From an uncultured Trichococcus sp. (lineage in GTDB: Bacteria; Bacillota; Bacilli; Lactobacillales; Aerococcaceae): a stretch of 64,000 bases of DNA. The stretch lies in the NCBI RefSeq assembly GCF_963663645.1, contig NZ_OY760503.1:1493501-1557500 (forward strand), given 5' to 3'. Both the position numbers and the translations under genes were made by a program. This document shows, piece after piece, positions 29,182 to 38,179 of the stretch; position 1 is the first letter of the stretch; the number at the start of each line of letters is the position of its first letter. The notes below the pieces were generated by a model. That model had not been told where the DNA came from, did not search any database, and saw only the letters and a program-made list of their open reading frames with translations.

Positions 29182-30778
29182 TGCGGAACAAAAAAGATAT
29201 GATGTCCTAATTGTAGGCGGAGGACTTGCCGGGCTTACGTCTGCGGTGTTTCTTTCTCAAGCAGGCAAGAAAATTTTGCTTATAGAAAAAAATGCCGAAT
29301 TTGGTGGATTGGTAAATTCATTTGAAAGGGATGGTTTTGTTTTTGATGCTGGAGCCAGAGCCATTTTAGGAGTCGTTTTAGCGATGCTGAAAGACTTGAA
29401 TCTTGATATTGAGGTTGTCTCAAGCAAGGTTTCCCTAGGCGTTGAGGATAAAATCATCGGCATTGAAGGCCCGAATTCTGTTGGCGAATACAGAGATTTG
29501 TTGGTGAGCCTCTATCCCGATAGCGTAGAGGATATAGATACATTCATAAAAGTCATGATCAGAATAATGAAGCTGATCGATATCATCTATGGCATCGATA
29601 ATCCATTATTTAAAGATATCAAGCGGGATAAAGCGTATTTTTTAAAAGAACTTTTGCCATGGTTGCCGAAGTTTATGTTCGCAATGAGCAGGATTGAAAG
29701 GCTTTCCAAACCTTGTGAGGAGGATCTCAAAGAGCTTATTAAAGATCCGTCCCTTATCGATATCATTTCACAACATTTTTTCAAAGGCACACCAACATTT
29801 TTTGCATTGAGTTACTTCACATTGTACAGCAGCTATGTTTATCCGAAAGGGGGTACAGGCAAGCTTGCCGAAGCATTAGTGGAAAAAATACAAGCGTTCA
29901 AAGGTGACATACGCCCCAATACGGTTGTAAAGAAAATCTGTGCCGACCAACAGGTTATTGTCGATGAGAACAACAACGAATACTATTATGAAGACCTTGT
30001 TTGGGCTGCAGACCTAAAAACTTTTTACACTATTACTGATCTGGGTAACCTGGCCCCAAAAATAAAGGAAAAGTTTGAAACAACAAAGGCATTGATGGCA
30101 AAAGGAAGGCCTAGTGAATCTGTCTTCTCGCTCTACTTGGAAGTTGATTTGCCGGTGTCTTATTTTAAGAAGTCCTTCAATGGACATCTGTTTTACACAC
30201 CATCCAGAAAAGGGTTGGGCAACATCAATAAAAGTGAGCTCAAGGAAATGCTGGGAAAATGGGGAGAGACGGATAAAGCAGAAGTTCTTTCCTGGCTGGA
30301 TCGTTTCCTGGAATACAACACTTATGAAATAGCCATCCCGGCTATGAGAGATTCTGACTTGGCCCCGGAAGGTAAAACGGGTTTGATAGTCAGTCTGCTT
30401 ATGGAGGCAGAATTGTTCTATAAAGTCGAAGAATCCGGCTGGTATGAGGAGTTCAGAAGGGAAATTGAAAATAAAATAATCAGTGTGCTTTCTGAAAGTT
30501 TATGCCCTGAGTTAAAAGATAAAGTGGAGAAACAATTTTCCTTTACACCTTTAAGTGTTGAAAACCGAGTCGGGAGCACGGGTGGGGCAATCGTGGGCTG
30601 GTCTTTTGAAGCCCCGATCCCGGTTATTTATAAAATGCAGCAAGTCAACAAATCAGTACTTACGCCTATTCCGAACATTTATCAAGTAGGGCAATGGGCA
30701 TACAATCCAGCCGGAACACCCACCTGTATCATTACAGGGAAATTAGCCGCTGACAGGATAACCAAAAAAACCAAGTAA
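29174..30778 (+). CDS. FAD-dependent oxidoreductase, phytoene desaturase-like
   Basis: 534 residues. An N-terminal FAD site DVLIVGGGLAGLTSAVFLSQ is followed by LIEKNAEFGGLVNSFERDGFVFDAGA and a C-terminal WAYNPAGTPTCIITGKLAADRI, the pattern of the CrtN/CrtI and amine-oxidase group. It would desaturate or isomerise a hydrophobic substrate. No phytoene synthase (crtM/crtB) is nearby, so a carotenoid role is not shown. Pairing with SDR and NTF2-like proteins recalls clusters for fatty-acyl modification in other bacteria; this is an analogy only. Confidence 0.82.
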   Translation: MNNAEQKRYDVLIVGGGLAGLTSAVFLSQAGKKILLIEKNAEFGGLVNSFERDGFVFDAGARAILGVVLAMLKDLNLDIEVVSSKVSLGVEDKIIGIEGPNSVGEYRDLLVSLYPDSVEDIDTFIKVMIRIMKLIDIIYGIDNPLFKDIKRDKAYFLKELLPWLPKFMFAMSRIERLSKPCEEDLKELIKDPSLIDIISQHFFKGTPTFFALSYFTLYSSYVYPKGGTGKLAEALVEKIQAFKGDIRPNTVVKKICADQQVIVDENNNEYYYEDLVWAADLKTFYTITDLGNLAPKIKEKFETTKALMAKGRPSESVFSLYLEVDLPVSYFKKSFNGHLFYTPSRKGLGNINKSELKEMLGKWGETDKAEVLSWLDRFLEYNTYEIAIPAMRDSDLAPEGKTGLIVSLLMEAELFYKVEESGWYEEFRREIENKIISVLSESLCPELKDKVEKQFSFTPLSVENRVGSTGGAIVGWSFEAPIPVIYKMQQVNKSVLTPIPNIYQVGQWAYNPAGTPTCIITGKLAADRITKKTK

Positions 30779-30875
30779 GCGTCAAATGATTCAACTTTCT
30801 GATACTAGTTCTGGGGTAAATAGAAATCTATTTGAAAAAGTAATTGCAAAAATTCCAACAAAATGAATAGAAACT

Positions 30876-30913
30876 AAACTCCTGGGAAAACTGATGTTTC
30901 AGGAGTTTTTTAT
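30876..30913 (+). terminator. Terminator after the oxidoreductase cassette
   Basis: Stem AAACTCCTG with CAGGAGTTT, then T6. It lies 100 bases past the last stop, before the first Fic gene. Confidence 0.8.
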
Positions 30914-31000
30914 TTGTAGTATATTCGTGATGGTAAAGATTTTTTTGATGAACTTTATGTAACTAAAGGTTTCGTGATATAATCAGGATGAGGTGATTGT

Positions 31001-31918
31001 ATGGCAATCCAGTACAGTAAATTATTTAAACTCCTTCAGGAGAGAAACATCCTAAGAACAGAACTACAAAAGGGGATCGAAATTTCTTCTGCAACGATGG
31101 CAAAGCTGACCAAGAATGAGCCGGTATCCTTAAAAGTCATCGAGGACATCTGCAGATTTCTGCATTGCCAGCCCGGAGATATCATGGAGATGGAACAGCA
31201 GTCGGAACGACCATTGCTGAAGCTTTTGAGGGAAGAAAAAGAAATGAAGTTGAAGGGCGGACTGTATCATCAGACCCAAATCAAACTTGCCTATAATTCC
31301 AATCGGATAGAAGGAAGCATCCTGTCGGAAGAGCAGACCCGCTACATTTATGAAACCAATACGATAGCGATGCCGAAGGAAGAAGCTACTCCTGTCGATG
31401 ACATCATCGAAACAATCAATCATTTCCAATGCTTTGATTATATGATTGATGTGGCAGATCAGGGATTGACGGAGGATATGATCAAAGCCTTCCATCGCTT
31501 GATCAAATCGAACACTTCCGACAGCAGAAAAGAATGGTTCAAGGTTGGGGATTACAAAGCCAAAACGAATATGGTCGGCGACAACCGAACCGTCTCCCCA
31601 GCAAAAGTGAAGGGTGAGATGGCCAAGCTGCTGGCAGATTATGCCTCTCTGGAGACCGTACAATTCGAGGATATTGTCGCATTTCATCATCAGTTCGAAT
31701 CGATCCATCCGTTTCAGGACGGCAATGGTAGAGTTGGACGGATCATTCTGTTCAAGGAATGTTTGCGCTGGGGAATTGTGCCTTTCGTCATCGATGAACG
31801 TCACAAACTGTTTTATTACCGAGGCCTGAAGGAATTCGAAACAGCGAAAGGGTATTTGATGGATACGTGCTACTCCTCGCAGGATGAATACAAAAAGCTG
31901 GTTGATTATTTTATGTAA
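31001..31918 (+). CDS. Fic-family protein with N-terminal Cro/C1-type HTH
   Basis: 305 residues. An XRE-like domain (about 1-65, SSATMAKLTKNEPVSLKVIEDIC) precedes the Fic domain, whose catalytic motif HPFQDGNGRVGR (236-247) is complete. An autoinhibitory (S/T)xxxE(G/N) motif, SNRIEG (100-105), lies N-terminal to the core (class II). Fic enzymes usually transfer AMP to hydroxyl groups of target proteins. The fused HTH suggests that it binds its own promoter. Alone between terminators; the target is unknown. Confidence 0.9.
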   Translation: MAIQYSKLFKLLQERNILRTELQKGIEISSATMAKLTKNEPVSLKVIEDICRFLHCQPGDIMEMEQQSERPLLKLLREEKEMKLKGGLYHQTQIKLAYNSNRIEGSILSEEQTRYIYETNTIAMPKEEATPVDDIIETINHFQCFDYMIDVADQGLTEDMIKAFHRLIKSNTSDSRKEWFKVGDYKAKTNMVGDNRTVSPAKVKGEMAKLLADYASLETVQFEDIVAFHHQFESIHPFQDGNGRVGRIILFKECLRWGIVPFVIDERHKLFYYRGLKEFETAKGYLMDTCYSSQDEYKKLVDYFM

Positions 31919-32104
31919 GCCGAATAAGGTAGGCTTGCGCGGAAAGGACAGGAGCTGTTATTGGATGCATAGGCGCGTTCGCTAACAGTTTTTTTCTTTA
32001 TCGCACCGGAATTCTAATAATTTTTAGTTCTCTATCTTTCCGATATCGGTAGGATGTTGCTTTTCATCACGCGGAAGCATAAAATGGAATTGAGGTGAGT
32101 GAAT

Positions 32105-33025
32105 ATGGCATACATCAGCACAAAAGAAGCAAGCAACAATTGGGACATAAGCGAACGCAGGATTCGGGGACTTTGCCAAGAAGGTCGGATTGAAGGGGCA
32201 GTCAAAATCGGTCGTAACTGGGCGATCCCTGTTGATGCGCACAAACCTGTGGATGCAAGGCAAAGTGAACAAAAAAAGTATCTCGGCTTGGGATACGATT
32301 TCAGTCAAATCGATACGGCGATGGATACCATCAATAGACACAGACCGTTTTCGAAGGGATTGGCCGACTCCCTCCATGAAAAACTGATCGTTGAGTGGAC
32401 GTACAATAGCAATGCGATTGAAGGGAACACACTGACCATGTCAGAAACGAAAGTCGTTCTCGAAGGGATAACGATAGGCGGAAAAAGCCTGGTCGAACAT
32501 CTGGAAATCATCAATCACCGCGACGCCATTCTTTTCATCGAACAACTTGTTTCTGAAAAAGAACCGCTCTCCGAATGGAACATCAAGAACATCCATGCGC
32601 TGGTTCTGAAGCAAATTGATAATCAAAATGCGGGGAAATATCGGAGCGAGAATGTGGTAATCAGTGGTGCAAAGCATATTCCGCCGAAACATTATCAAAT
32701 AAGCGAACATATGCAAAAATTGATTGCCGAATATCAGAACGAATGGCTTGGGTATCACCCCGTTGTGCGGGCGACTTTACTGCATGGCGAATTCGTGAAA
32801 ATTCACCCGTTCATTGACGGAAACGTTAGGACATCACGGTTATTGTTGAACTTTGAACTTATGAAATCCGGCTATCCACCAATCATCATCAAAAACGAAA
32901 ACCGTGCTGACTATTATAAGGTGCTTGATCACGCCCACATGACCATGGATTACGGACCGTTCATAAAATTGGTAGCGGAACTCGTGATTGAGTCAGAAAA
33001 ATTGTGGTTAATGGTTCTGGAATGA
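32105..33025 (+). CDS. Fic-family protein with N-terminal excisionase/MerR-like HTH
   Basis: 306 residues from ATG 32105, with AGGTGAG upstream. Residues 1-48 (YISTKEASNNWDISERRIRG...EGAVKIGRNWAIP) form a short winged HTH of the helix_turn_helix_17 type. The Fic core has inhibitory SNAIEG (102-107) and the motif HPFIDGNVRTSR (234-245), in which the second glycine of GNGR is Val. Phosphate-binding residues and the catalytic His are kept, so activity is plausible but changed. Different HTH and low similarity to the first Fic show that these are not recent duplicates. Confidence 0.88.
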   Translation: MAYISTKEASNNWDISERRIRGLCQEGRIEGAVKIGRNWAIPVDAHKPVDARQSEQKKYLGLGYDFSQIDTAMDTINRHRPFSKGLADSLHEKLIVEWTYNSNAIEGNTLTMSETKVVLEGITIGGKSLVEHLEIINHRDAILFIEQLVSEKEPLSEWNIKNIHALVLKQIDNQNAGKYRSENVVISGAKHIPPKHYQISEHMQKLIAEYQNEWLGYHPVVRATLLHGEFVKIHPFIDGNVRTSRLLLNFELMKSGYPPIIIKNENRADYYKVLDHAHMTMDYGPFIKLVAELVIESEKLWLMVLE

Positions 33026-33058
33026 TAGAGCGGTTTTATTCGAAAGGAAGGGAATGAA

Positions 33059-34135
33059 ATGCCTGACAAATTAACGAATCTGGGATTCACGACCAGGTTC
33101 GCGCAGGAGGCGACCCTTTATCCGGACTTGCATCCGGCAAGAGTCATCGCGCAGTATAAGGAATTGTACCGTGTTGCGACCGCTGAATCGGAGATGTTGG
33201 CGGAAATATCCGGGAAAATGCGCCATGCTGCAGTCGATATGTCGGACTATCCGGCAGTCGGCGATTTTGTGATGATCGACCGGAACGAGGGAAGCCAGGG
33301 CCATGCCATCATCCACCAGACACTGACGAGGAAAAGCGTCTTTATCCGGAAAGCAGCCGGAAAAGCACATGACGTCCAGGTTGTGGCGGCGAACATCGAT
33401 ATTGTCTTCATTTGTATGTCGCTCAACAATGATTTCAATCTGCGGAGGCTCGAACGCTACCTTGCGATCGCATGGGACAGCGGGGCAACTCCGGTGATTG
33501 TGCTGACGAAAGCGGATCTGTGCGCGGATATCCCGGAAAAGTTGCGTGAAATCGAGACGATCGCTTTCGGAGTCGATGTGCTGGTCACGTCGAGCCTGAG
33601 CGAGGACGGATACACGGCCGTCCTGAAATACATCACCCTGGGCCAGACCGTTGTCTTCATCGGCTCATCCGGTGTCGGAAAGTCAACCTTGATAAACCGG
33701 ATCCTTGAGGAAGACCTGAACGAAACGCGGGAAATCAGAAGAGACGACAAAGGCCGGCACGCCACCACAAACCGGGAACTGTTCCTCATTCCGACAGGCG
33801 GCTGCATCATCGATACGCCGGGCATGCGCGAACTCGGTTTGGAGAGCGCAAACTTGGCGAGGACGTTTGTCGACATCGATGAATTGGCAGCACAATGCAA
33901 ATTCAAGGATTGCAAGCACGAAAACGAGCCAGGCTGCATGGTCAGGAAGGCCATAAAGGATGGCACCCTGACCGAAGAACGGCTGCAGAGCTACCTAAAG
34001 CTCAAGAAGGAAGCCAAGTATGAGGGCATGAATTCCAAACAGATCGAAAAAGAGAAGATCAGCACCATGTTTTCCGACTTCGGAGGCATCAAGAACGCGA
34101 GGAAATTCGCTAAGTCAAAAAATAAGGAAAAATAA
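33059..34135 (+). CDS. rsgA: Ribosome small subunit-dependent GTPase A (RsgA/EngC family)
   Basis: 358 residues. OB-fold N terminus (about 60-110), then the circularly permuted GTPase with G4 TKADLC, G1 GSSGVGKSTLINR, G3 DTPGMREL, and a zinc-binding end CKFKDCKHENEPGCMVR. It assists late maturation of the 30S subunit. Members of this size are often second copies beside a shorter housekeeping RsgA; that cannot be tested here. Its position among Fic genes is unusual. It is 17 bases from the next gene. Confidence 0.9.
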   Translation: MPDKLTNLGFTTRFAQEATLYPDLHPARVIAQYKELYRVATAESEMLAEISGKMRHAAVDMSDYPAVGDFVMIDRNEGSQGHAIIHQTLTRKSVFIRKAAGKAHDVQVVAANIDIVFICMSLNNDFNLRRLERYLAIAWDSGATPVIVLTKADLCADIPEKLREIETIAFGVDVLVTSSLSEDGYTAVLKYITLGQTVVFIGSSGVGKSTLINRILEEDLNETREIRRDDKGRHATTNRELFLIPTGGCIIDTPGMRELGLESANLARTFVDIDELAAQCKFKDCKHENEPGCMVRKAIKDGTLTEERLQSYLKLKKEAKYEGMNSKQIEKEKISTMFSDFGGIKNARKFAKSKNKEK

Positions 34136-34152
34136 AAGTTGGAGGAATTGCA

Positions 34153-34473
34153 ATGAAATTAGGAATCATCATCGAAACAAAGGAATACGAAAAATCTTGG
34201 AACGCCATGAGGTTCGCCGTGACCGCGAAGAAGACCGGACATGAAGTGAAAGTATTCCTGATGGGCGAAGCCGTCGAAATCGAAAACATGACCCACGAAA
34301 CATACGATGTGGCCGCACAAGTGCAGGCTTTCGATGAGCTGGATGGCGAGATATTGGCTTGCGGCACGTGCCTGAAGTCGCGCAACATGGAAGGCTCGGA
34401 CGTTTGCCCGATCAGCACTATGATCGATTGCGTCCAGATGGTCGAATGGGCGGATAAGGTCGTTACTTTCTGA
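34153..34473 (+). CDS. DsrE/DsrF-like sulfur-relay family protein
   Basis: 106 residues. MKLGIIIETKEYEKSWNAMRFA...HEVKVFLMGEAVE and a CGTCLKSR motif with a third Cys (DVCPIS) match the DsrE-like fold, in which a cysteine carries persulfide. It is cotranscribed with the rsgA-type gene (17 bases, GGAGG). The sulfur donor and acceptor are unknown. A strong palindrome follows the stop. Confidence 0.8.
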   Translation: MKLGIIIETKEYEKSWNAMRFAVTAKKTGHEVKVFLMGEAVEIENMTHETYDVAAQVQAFDELDGEILACGTCLKSRNMEGSDVCPISTMIDCVQMVEWADKVVTF

Positions 34474-34488
34474 AAAAATACTGAAATT

Positions 34489-34540
34489 AAAGAGCTTCTG
34501 CACATTTATGGCTACATAATGTGCAGAAGCTCTTTGCCTT
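34489..34540. terminator. 18-bp perfect palindrome, terminator of the DsrE-like gene
   Basis: 34489-34506 pairs exactly with 34518-34535 around a 12-base loop; the stem starts AAAGAG and ends CTCTTT. Its core CTTCTGCACA is close to the core CTTCTACATA of the next palindrome, 92 bp on. Confidence 0.75.
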
Positions 34541-34580
34541 CAATACGAATTCAACTCTGTATTCTGCCTATTTCACTTCA

Positions 34581-34615
34581 CTTCTACATAATTTACACGT
34601 ATAATTATGTAGAAG
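34581..34615 (+). promoter_or_regulatory. Palindromic operator over the -10 of the third fic gene
   Basis: CTTCTACATAATT (34581-34593) pairs exactly with 34603-34615. TATAAT (34600-34605) lies inside, 42 bp before the ATG, so a repressor bound here would block the promoter. Autoregulation is likely because fic toxins are commonly self-controlled, but the binding protein is not known. Confidence 0.55.
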
Positions 34616-34646
34616 CGTAAACTTTTAGGTAGAAAGGGAACCACTC

Positions 34647-35720
34647 ATGCGAAAATTTGATTATTCAATAATCCCGGATGAATTGATGAATCATGAAATT
34701 ATGAATCTGATTTCTGCGATTCACGAGTATAAAGGAAAACAAGAGCTATTTATTGAGGCAAAGTCGGATGTTTTAGAGTCAATGATTGAAATAGCAAAAA
34801 TCCAAAGCACTGGAGCATCTAATAGGATTGAGGGTATCTATACATCTGATGAACGTTTGGATGCGTTGGTAAAGGAAAAAGCGGAGCCGCGTAACCGATC
34901 AGAGAGAGAAATTGCTGGTTATCGTGAAGTACTGGGTCTGATTCATGAAAGCTACGATTACATAGTTCCACGTGCTAATGTTATCTTACAGCTGCATAGA
35001 GACCTTTACCATTTCAGTCCACTATCTCACGGTGGTAATTTCAAAGGGTCGGATAATGTCATTACTGAAACAGATGCTAGCGGACAAAAAAAAGTTCGCT
35101 TTCAGCCCATGTCAGCGTTTGAAACCCCAGATGGAATAGACCGACTCACTGATACGTTCATCGAAGCGATCAACACTGAAAAATATGATCCCTTACTGCT
35201 GATTCCGATGTTCATCTTGGATTTTCTTTGCATTCACCCATTCAGCGATGGCAATGGACGAATGAGCCGCCTATTGACATTGTTGCTCTTATACAGGTCC
35301 GGATATATTGTAGGGAAGTATATCAGTATAGAAATGATAATCGAAAAAACAAAGGAAACGTACTATGAGGTTTTAAAAGACAGCTCAACGGATTGGTATG
35401 AAGAAAAGAACAATTATTTACCATTTGTTAAGTATTACCTCGGGGTTATTTTAAGTGCCTCTAAAGAATTTTCGGCTCGTGTGGAGTTGATGCAAAATCG
35501 CAGCCTTTCCAAACCGGAACGCATCCGTTCGCTGTTTGATAATACACTTGAGAAGCTTTCAAAACGCATGATTTTAGAAAAATGCCCAGACATCAGCAAG
35601 GCTACAGTAGAAATAACGTTGGCCACTCTGTTGAAAGAGGGCTACATCATTAAGATAGGTGCGGGTAAAAATACAGCCTATATCCGTAATACGGAATATC
35701 AAAATGATAGCAAGGATTGA
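34647..35720 (+). CDS. Fic-family protein (third copy, long form with C-terminal winged helix)
   Basis: 357 residues. Inhibitory motif SNRIEG (58-63), complete Fic motif HPFSDGNGRMSR (197-208), and a C-terminal winged-helix part (about 300-350, ISKATVEITLATLLKEGYIIKIG). This is the most common architecture of free-standing Fic proteins (DUF4172-lacking, 'Fic/DOC with wHTH'). It is preceded by a palindrome overlapping its promoter. Intact and probably able to AMPylate; the target is unknown. Confidence 0.9.
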   Translation: MRKFDYSIIPDELMNHEIMNLISAIHEYKGKQELFIEAKSDVLESMIEIAKIQSTGASNRIEGIYTSDERLDALVKEKAEPRNRSEREIAGYREVLGLIHESYDYIVPRANVILQLHRDLYHFSPLSHGGNFKGSDNVITETDASGQKKVRFQPMSAFETPDGIDRLTDTFIEAINTEKYDPLLLIPMFILDFLCIHPFSDGNGRMSRLLTLLLLYRSGYIVGKYISIEMIIEKTKETYYEVLKDSSTDWYEEKNNYLPFVKYYLGVILSASKEFSARVELMQNRSLSKPERIRSLFDNTLEKLSKRMILEKCPDISKATVEITLATLLKEGYIIKIGAGKNTAYIRNTEYQNDSKD

Positions 35721-35759
35721 ATCATTTTTTAATCAATAGAGAGAGTGTGAAATATTACA

Positions 35760-35927
35760 ATGACAATAAAAGCTGTATTTGACTATGACAGTGACGAAAA
35801 TTTTTTCTTTATAGTCGGCTACACTTCCGGCGGAGCTCCTTACGGCATCACGTGGGAACAAGCTGAGGAAGACGGACTTTTGGACTTCGAGGAAATGACT
35901 GCATCCAATCAGGACTTTCCTTTTTAA
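35760..35927 (+). CDS. Small conserved acidic protein (55 aa)
   Basis: Reads MTIKAVFDYDSDENFFFIVG, then YTSGGAPYGITWEQAEEDG and a Phe-rich end (DFPF). Start ATG 35760 follows GAGAGTGTG. The aromatic FFFIVGYTSGGAPYG stretch is a compact pattern that I have seen in small proteins of Firmicutes accessory regions, without a known function. It follows the third fic gene by 39 bases and may be cotranscribed, so a partner or antitoxin role is possible but unproven. Confidence 0.5.
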   Translation: MTIKAVFDYDSDENFFFIVGYTSGGAPYGITWEQAEEDGLLDFEEMTASNQDFPF

Positions 35928-36045
35928 GAGAGGGTATCTACGTGGTATTCGCGTTATAATGAGGTTGGGAAATAGCGGTTACAAAAAGGGGATAGTTGGC
36001 TCTATCAATTTGCGGGATACTTAATCAGGGAATGAGGTGGAGTTT

Positions 36046-36543
36046 TTGGAATCGATAAACGAATGTATCAAGGAATATGCTTCACAGTTAAGCAAAGGGC
36101 ATATTCAGAAAGCCTACAAAGGGATCCTGACATTCATGTCAGAACTTCGCTCCTATCTAGGAAACAAGTACCCGGATTACACTGTTGGTAGTTTGTATTT
36201 TGGCTACATGGATATGACGTACTTTGCTTTCACACCTGCTGATTTAAATAATAAGAAGCTGAAAATCGCCGTAGTTTATTTGCATGAAAAAGGCGTGTTC
36301 GAAGTATGGTTGGCTGGGAATAACAGAAAAATTCAGGCTGAGTACATCGCGTTGATGGGCAGTGAAAATATTGGTAAATATAAGTTGTCACAAGTTATTC
36401 CGGGAGTCGATTCCATTATAGAATCAACTCTGGTTGAGAAGCCGGATTTTGACCATCCAGACGAACTCAAGAAGCAGATTGAAAAGAAGACGATGGCATT
36501 TGTAAAGGATATTCTGTCTATTCTGGATGAAACTCAAGGATAG
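36046..36543 (+). CDS. DUF7000-like hypothetical protein
   Basis: 165 residues from TTG 36046, chosen because GAGGTGG lies 5 bases upstream (GTG 36037 is in frame). It starts SINECIKEYASQLSKGHIQKAYKGILTFM and has VGSLYFGYMDMTYFAF and VYLHEKGVFEVWLAGNNRKIQ, the pattern of a small conserved family in Gram-positive bacteria without a known role. A promoter segment shared almost exactly with that of the lipoprotein gene at 43133 lies upstream (35953-35986). Confidence 0.7.
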   Translation: MESINECIKEYASQLSKGHIQKAYKGILTFMSELRSYLGNKYPDYTVGSLYFGYMDMTYFAFTPADLNNKKLKIAVVYLHEKGVFEVWLAGNNRKIQAEYIALMGSENIGKYKLSQVIPGVDSIIESTLVEKPDFDHPDELKKQIEKKTMAFVKDILSILDETQG

Positions 36544-36935
36544 GAGCTGGATGACATATTTTGGTTGCTGCAACAAGTGCATTTCTGCTTCATAAAATGA
36601 AGCAGAAATGGTATCACTACTATGCTATTGCAATTTCCATCATTGCCACATTATTTTATTTGTAACCTATTAGAACTATAATTTTGTTCCGCTTTGTTTA
36701 GCCGATTCAACTAAGGTAGGACTAAGGAAATGTAAAATATGATGAAGACTGCGGAGGCTGTTGCGAAGACTTTTCCGCAGTCTAATTGCGTGACGAATCA
36801 GTGCAACACTTGCAAAAAAGGATTCCTTGTAATAAAATATATGCATGCGCATGCAATTTGAGGTTCCGAGCACTTTGTTTGGGAATCTCCGGCAGGCCCG
36901 ATACAATGAAGAAAAGCGAATCAGGAGGAAAAAAT

Positions 36936-38042
36936 ATGTCAACAATGAACAGCAAACTGACTTTCAAACGAGGCCTGGAACTGAAGAACCGCATCATGAT
37001 GGCACCGATGACGACGAAAATGAGTTTCTATGATGGGGTCGTGACATCCGACGAAATCAATTACTACGCGCTGCGTTCCGGTGAAATCGGCGCGGTCATC
37101 ACAGGCGCGGCGAATGTGCAGAATGACGGCAAAGGCTGGGAAGGCGAATTGAGCGTCGCTTCCGATGTGTTCATTCCGGGTTTGAGCAAATTGGCTGCGG
37201 CCATCAAGAAAAACGGAACCAAAGCCATCCTGCAGATTTTCCATGGCGGACGCATGACCGATTCAAGCGTTCTGCGGGGTGTTCAACCAGTGGCTCCGAG
37301 TGCGGTTGCTGCCGAAAGACCGAATGCCGAAACGCCGAGAGCATTGGCGGATGACGAAATAATTGATCTGATCGAAAACTTCAAAGCCGCGACCCGCCGC
37401 GCGATTGAAGCCGGGTTTGACGGTGTGGAACTGCACGGTGCCAACACTTATTTGTTGCAGCAATTCTTCTCGCCGCACTCCAACCGCCGAGACGATGAAT
37501 GGGGCGGCACCCTGGAAAAACGGTTCCGTTTCATCGACAAGTTGGTTGATGAAGTGACGGCAACGGTGGATGAATCGGGTGCCGAGAACTTTATCGTCGG
37601 TTACCGCTTTTCACCAGAGGAGTACGAAAACCCTGGCATCCGTTTTTCGGATACACTCTTCCTTGTGGACCAGCTGGCCGATAAAGGCTTGGATTATCTG
37701 CATATTTCCTTGAGGGACCGTCAACTGGTTTCCGTTTCTGAGAATCATAAAGAAAAAAGCATGCTGGCGTACATCCATGAGCAAATCAACGGACGTGTGC
37801 CGTTGGTCGGTGTCGGCGATGTCCGCACGAGCGAAGATGCGGAGAACGTATTGGAAAATGCGGAGCTCGTTGCCGTCGGACGTGCGTTGCTGATCGATCC
37901 GCATTGGGGTGCAAAAGCCCTCGACAAAAAGGATGAGCTGATCCGCCAAGAAATATCCAAGTACGACCGCGAAGAACTGTTCCTTGCGAACGGCGTCTGG
38001 GGCTTCATGGAGTTCATGATGCCGGACCGCTTGGGGAAATAA
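36936..38042 (+). CDS. NADH-dependent flavin oxidoreductase (old yellow enzyme family)
   Basis: 368 residues; ATG 36936 with AGGAGG 8 bases upstream. TIM-barrel OYE features: ELKNRIMMAPMTTKMSF, AVITGAANV, FHGGRM (HGGR), GFDGVELHGANTYLLQQFFSPHSNRRDDEWGG, and the phosphate-binding VPLVGVGDVRTSEDAENVL...VAVGRALLIDPHW. It reduces activated C=C bonds with FMN and NADH; the physiological substrate is unknown. There is no iron-sulfur C-terminal domain, so it is the short type. The palindrome GCATGCGCATGC (36842-36853) lies upstream. Confidence 0.9.
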   Translation: MSTMNSKLTFKRGLELKNRIMMAPMTTKMSFYDGVVTSDEINYYALRSGEIGAVITGAANVQNDGKGWEGELSVASDVFIPGLSKLAAAIKKNGTKAILQIFHGGRMTDSSVLRGVQPVAPSAVAAERPNAETPRALADDEIIDLIENFKAATRRAIEAGFDGVELHGANTYLLQQFFSPHSNRRDDEWGGTLEKRFRFIDKLVDEVTATVDESGAENFIVGYRFSPEEYENPGIRFSDTLFLVDQLADKGLDYLHISLRDRQLVSVSENHKEKSMLAYIHEQINGRVPLVGVGDVRTSEDAENVLENAELVAVGRALLIDPHWGAKALDKKDELIRQEISKYDREELFLANGVWGFMEFMMPDRLGK

Positions 38043-38109
38043 TACCAAACATATCATGGCAATTTTGTTGTCATGTTCATAGTTATGGTTTGAACTGACA
38101 ATACACAGC

Positions 38110-38167
38110 AAAAGAGACCGCATACACTTTTTACCTTGAAAAAGGTGAGTTTGTATGGGGTCTTTTT
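38110..38167. terminator. Terminator after the flavin oxidoreductase gene
   Basis: Complementary AAAGAGACC...GGTCTTTTT arms with inner CATAC/GTATG pairs; T5 follows. Confidence 0.65.
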
Positions 38168-38179
38168 AAAGCGCTAATT

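Noticed and set aside
29174-30778. Carotenoid gene crtN supplying retinal precursor to heliorhodopsin
   Set aside because: The flavoprotein is only generally desaturase-like, no phytoene synthase or cleavage dioxygenase is nearby, and 18 kb separate it from heliorhodopsin. The link is not supported.
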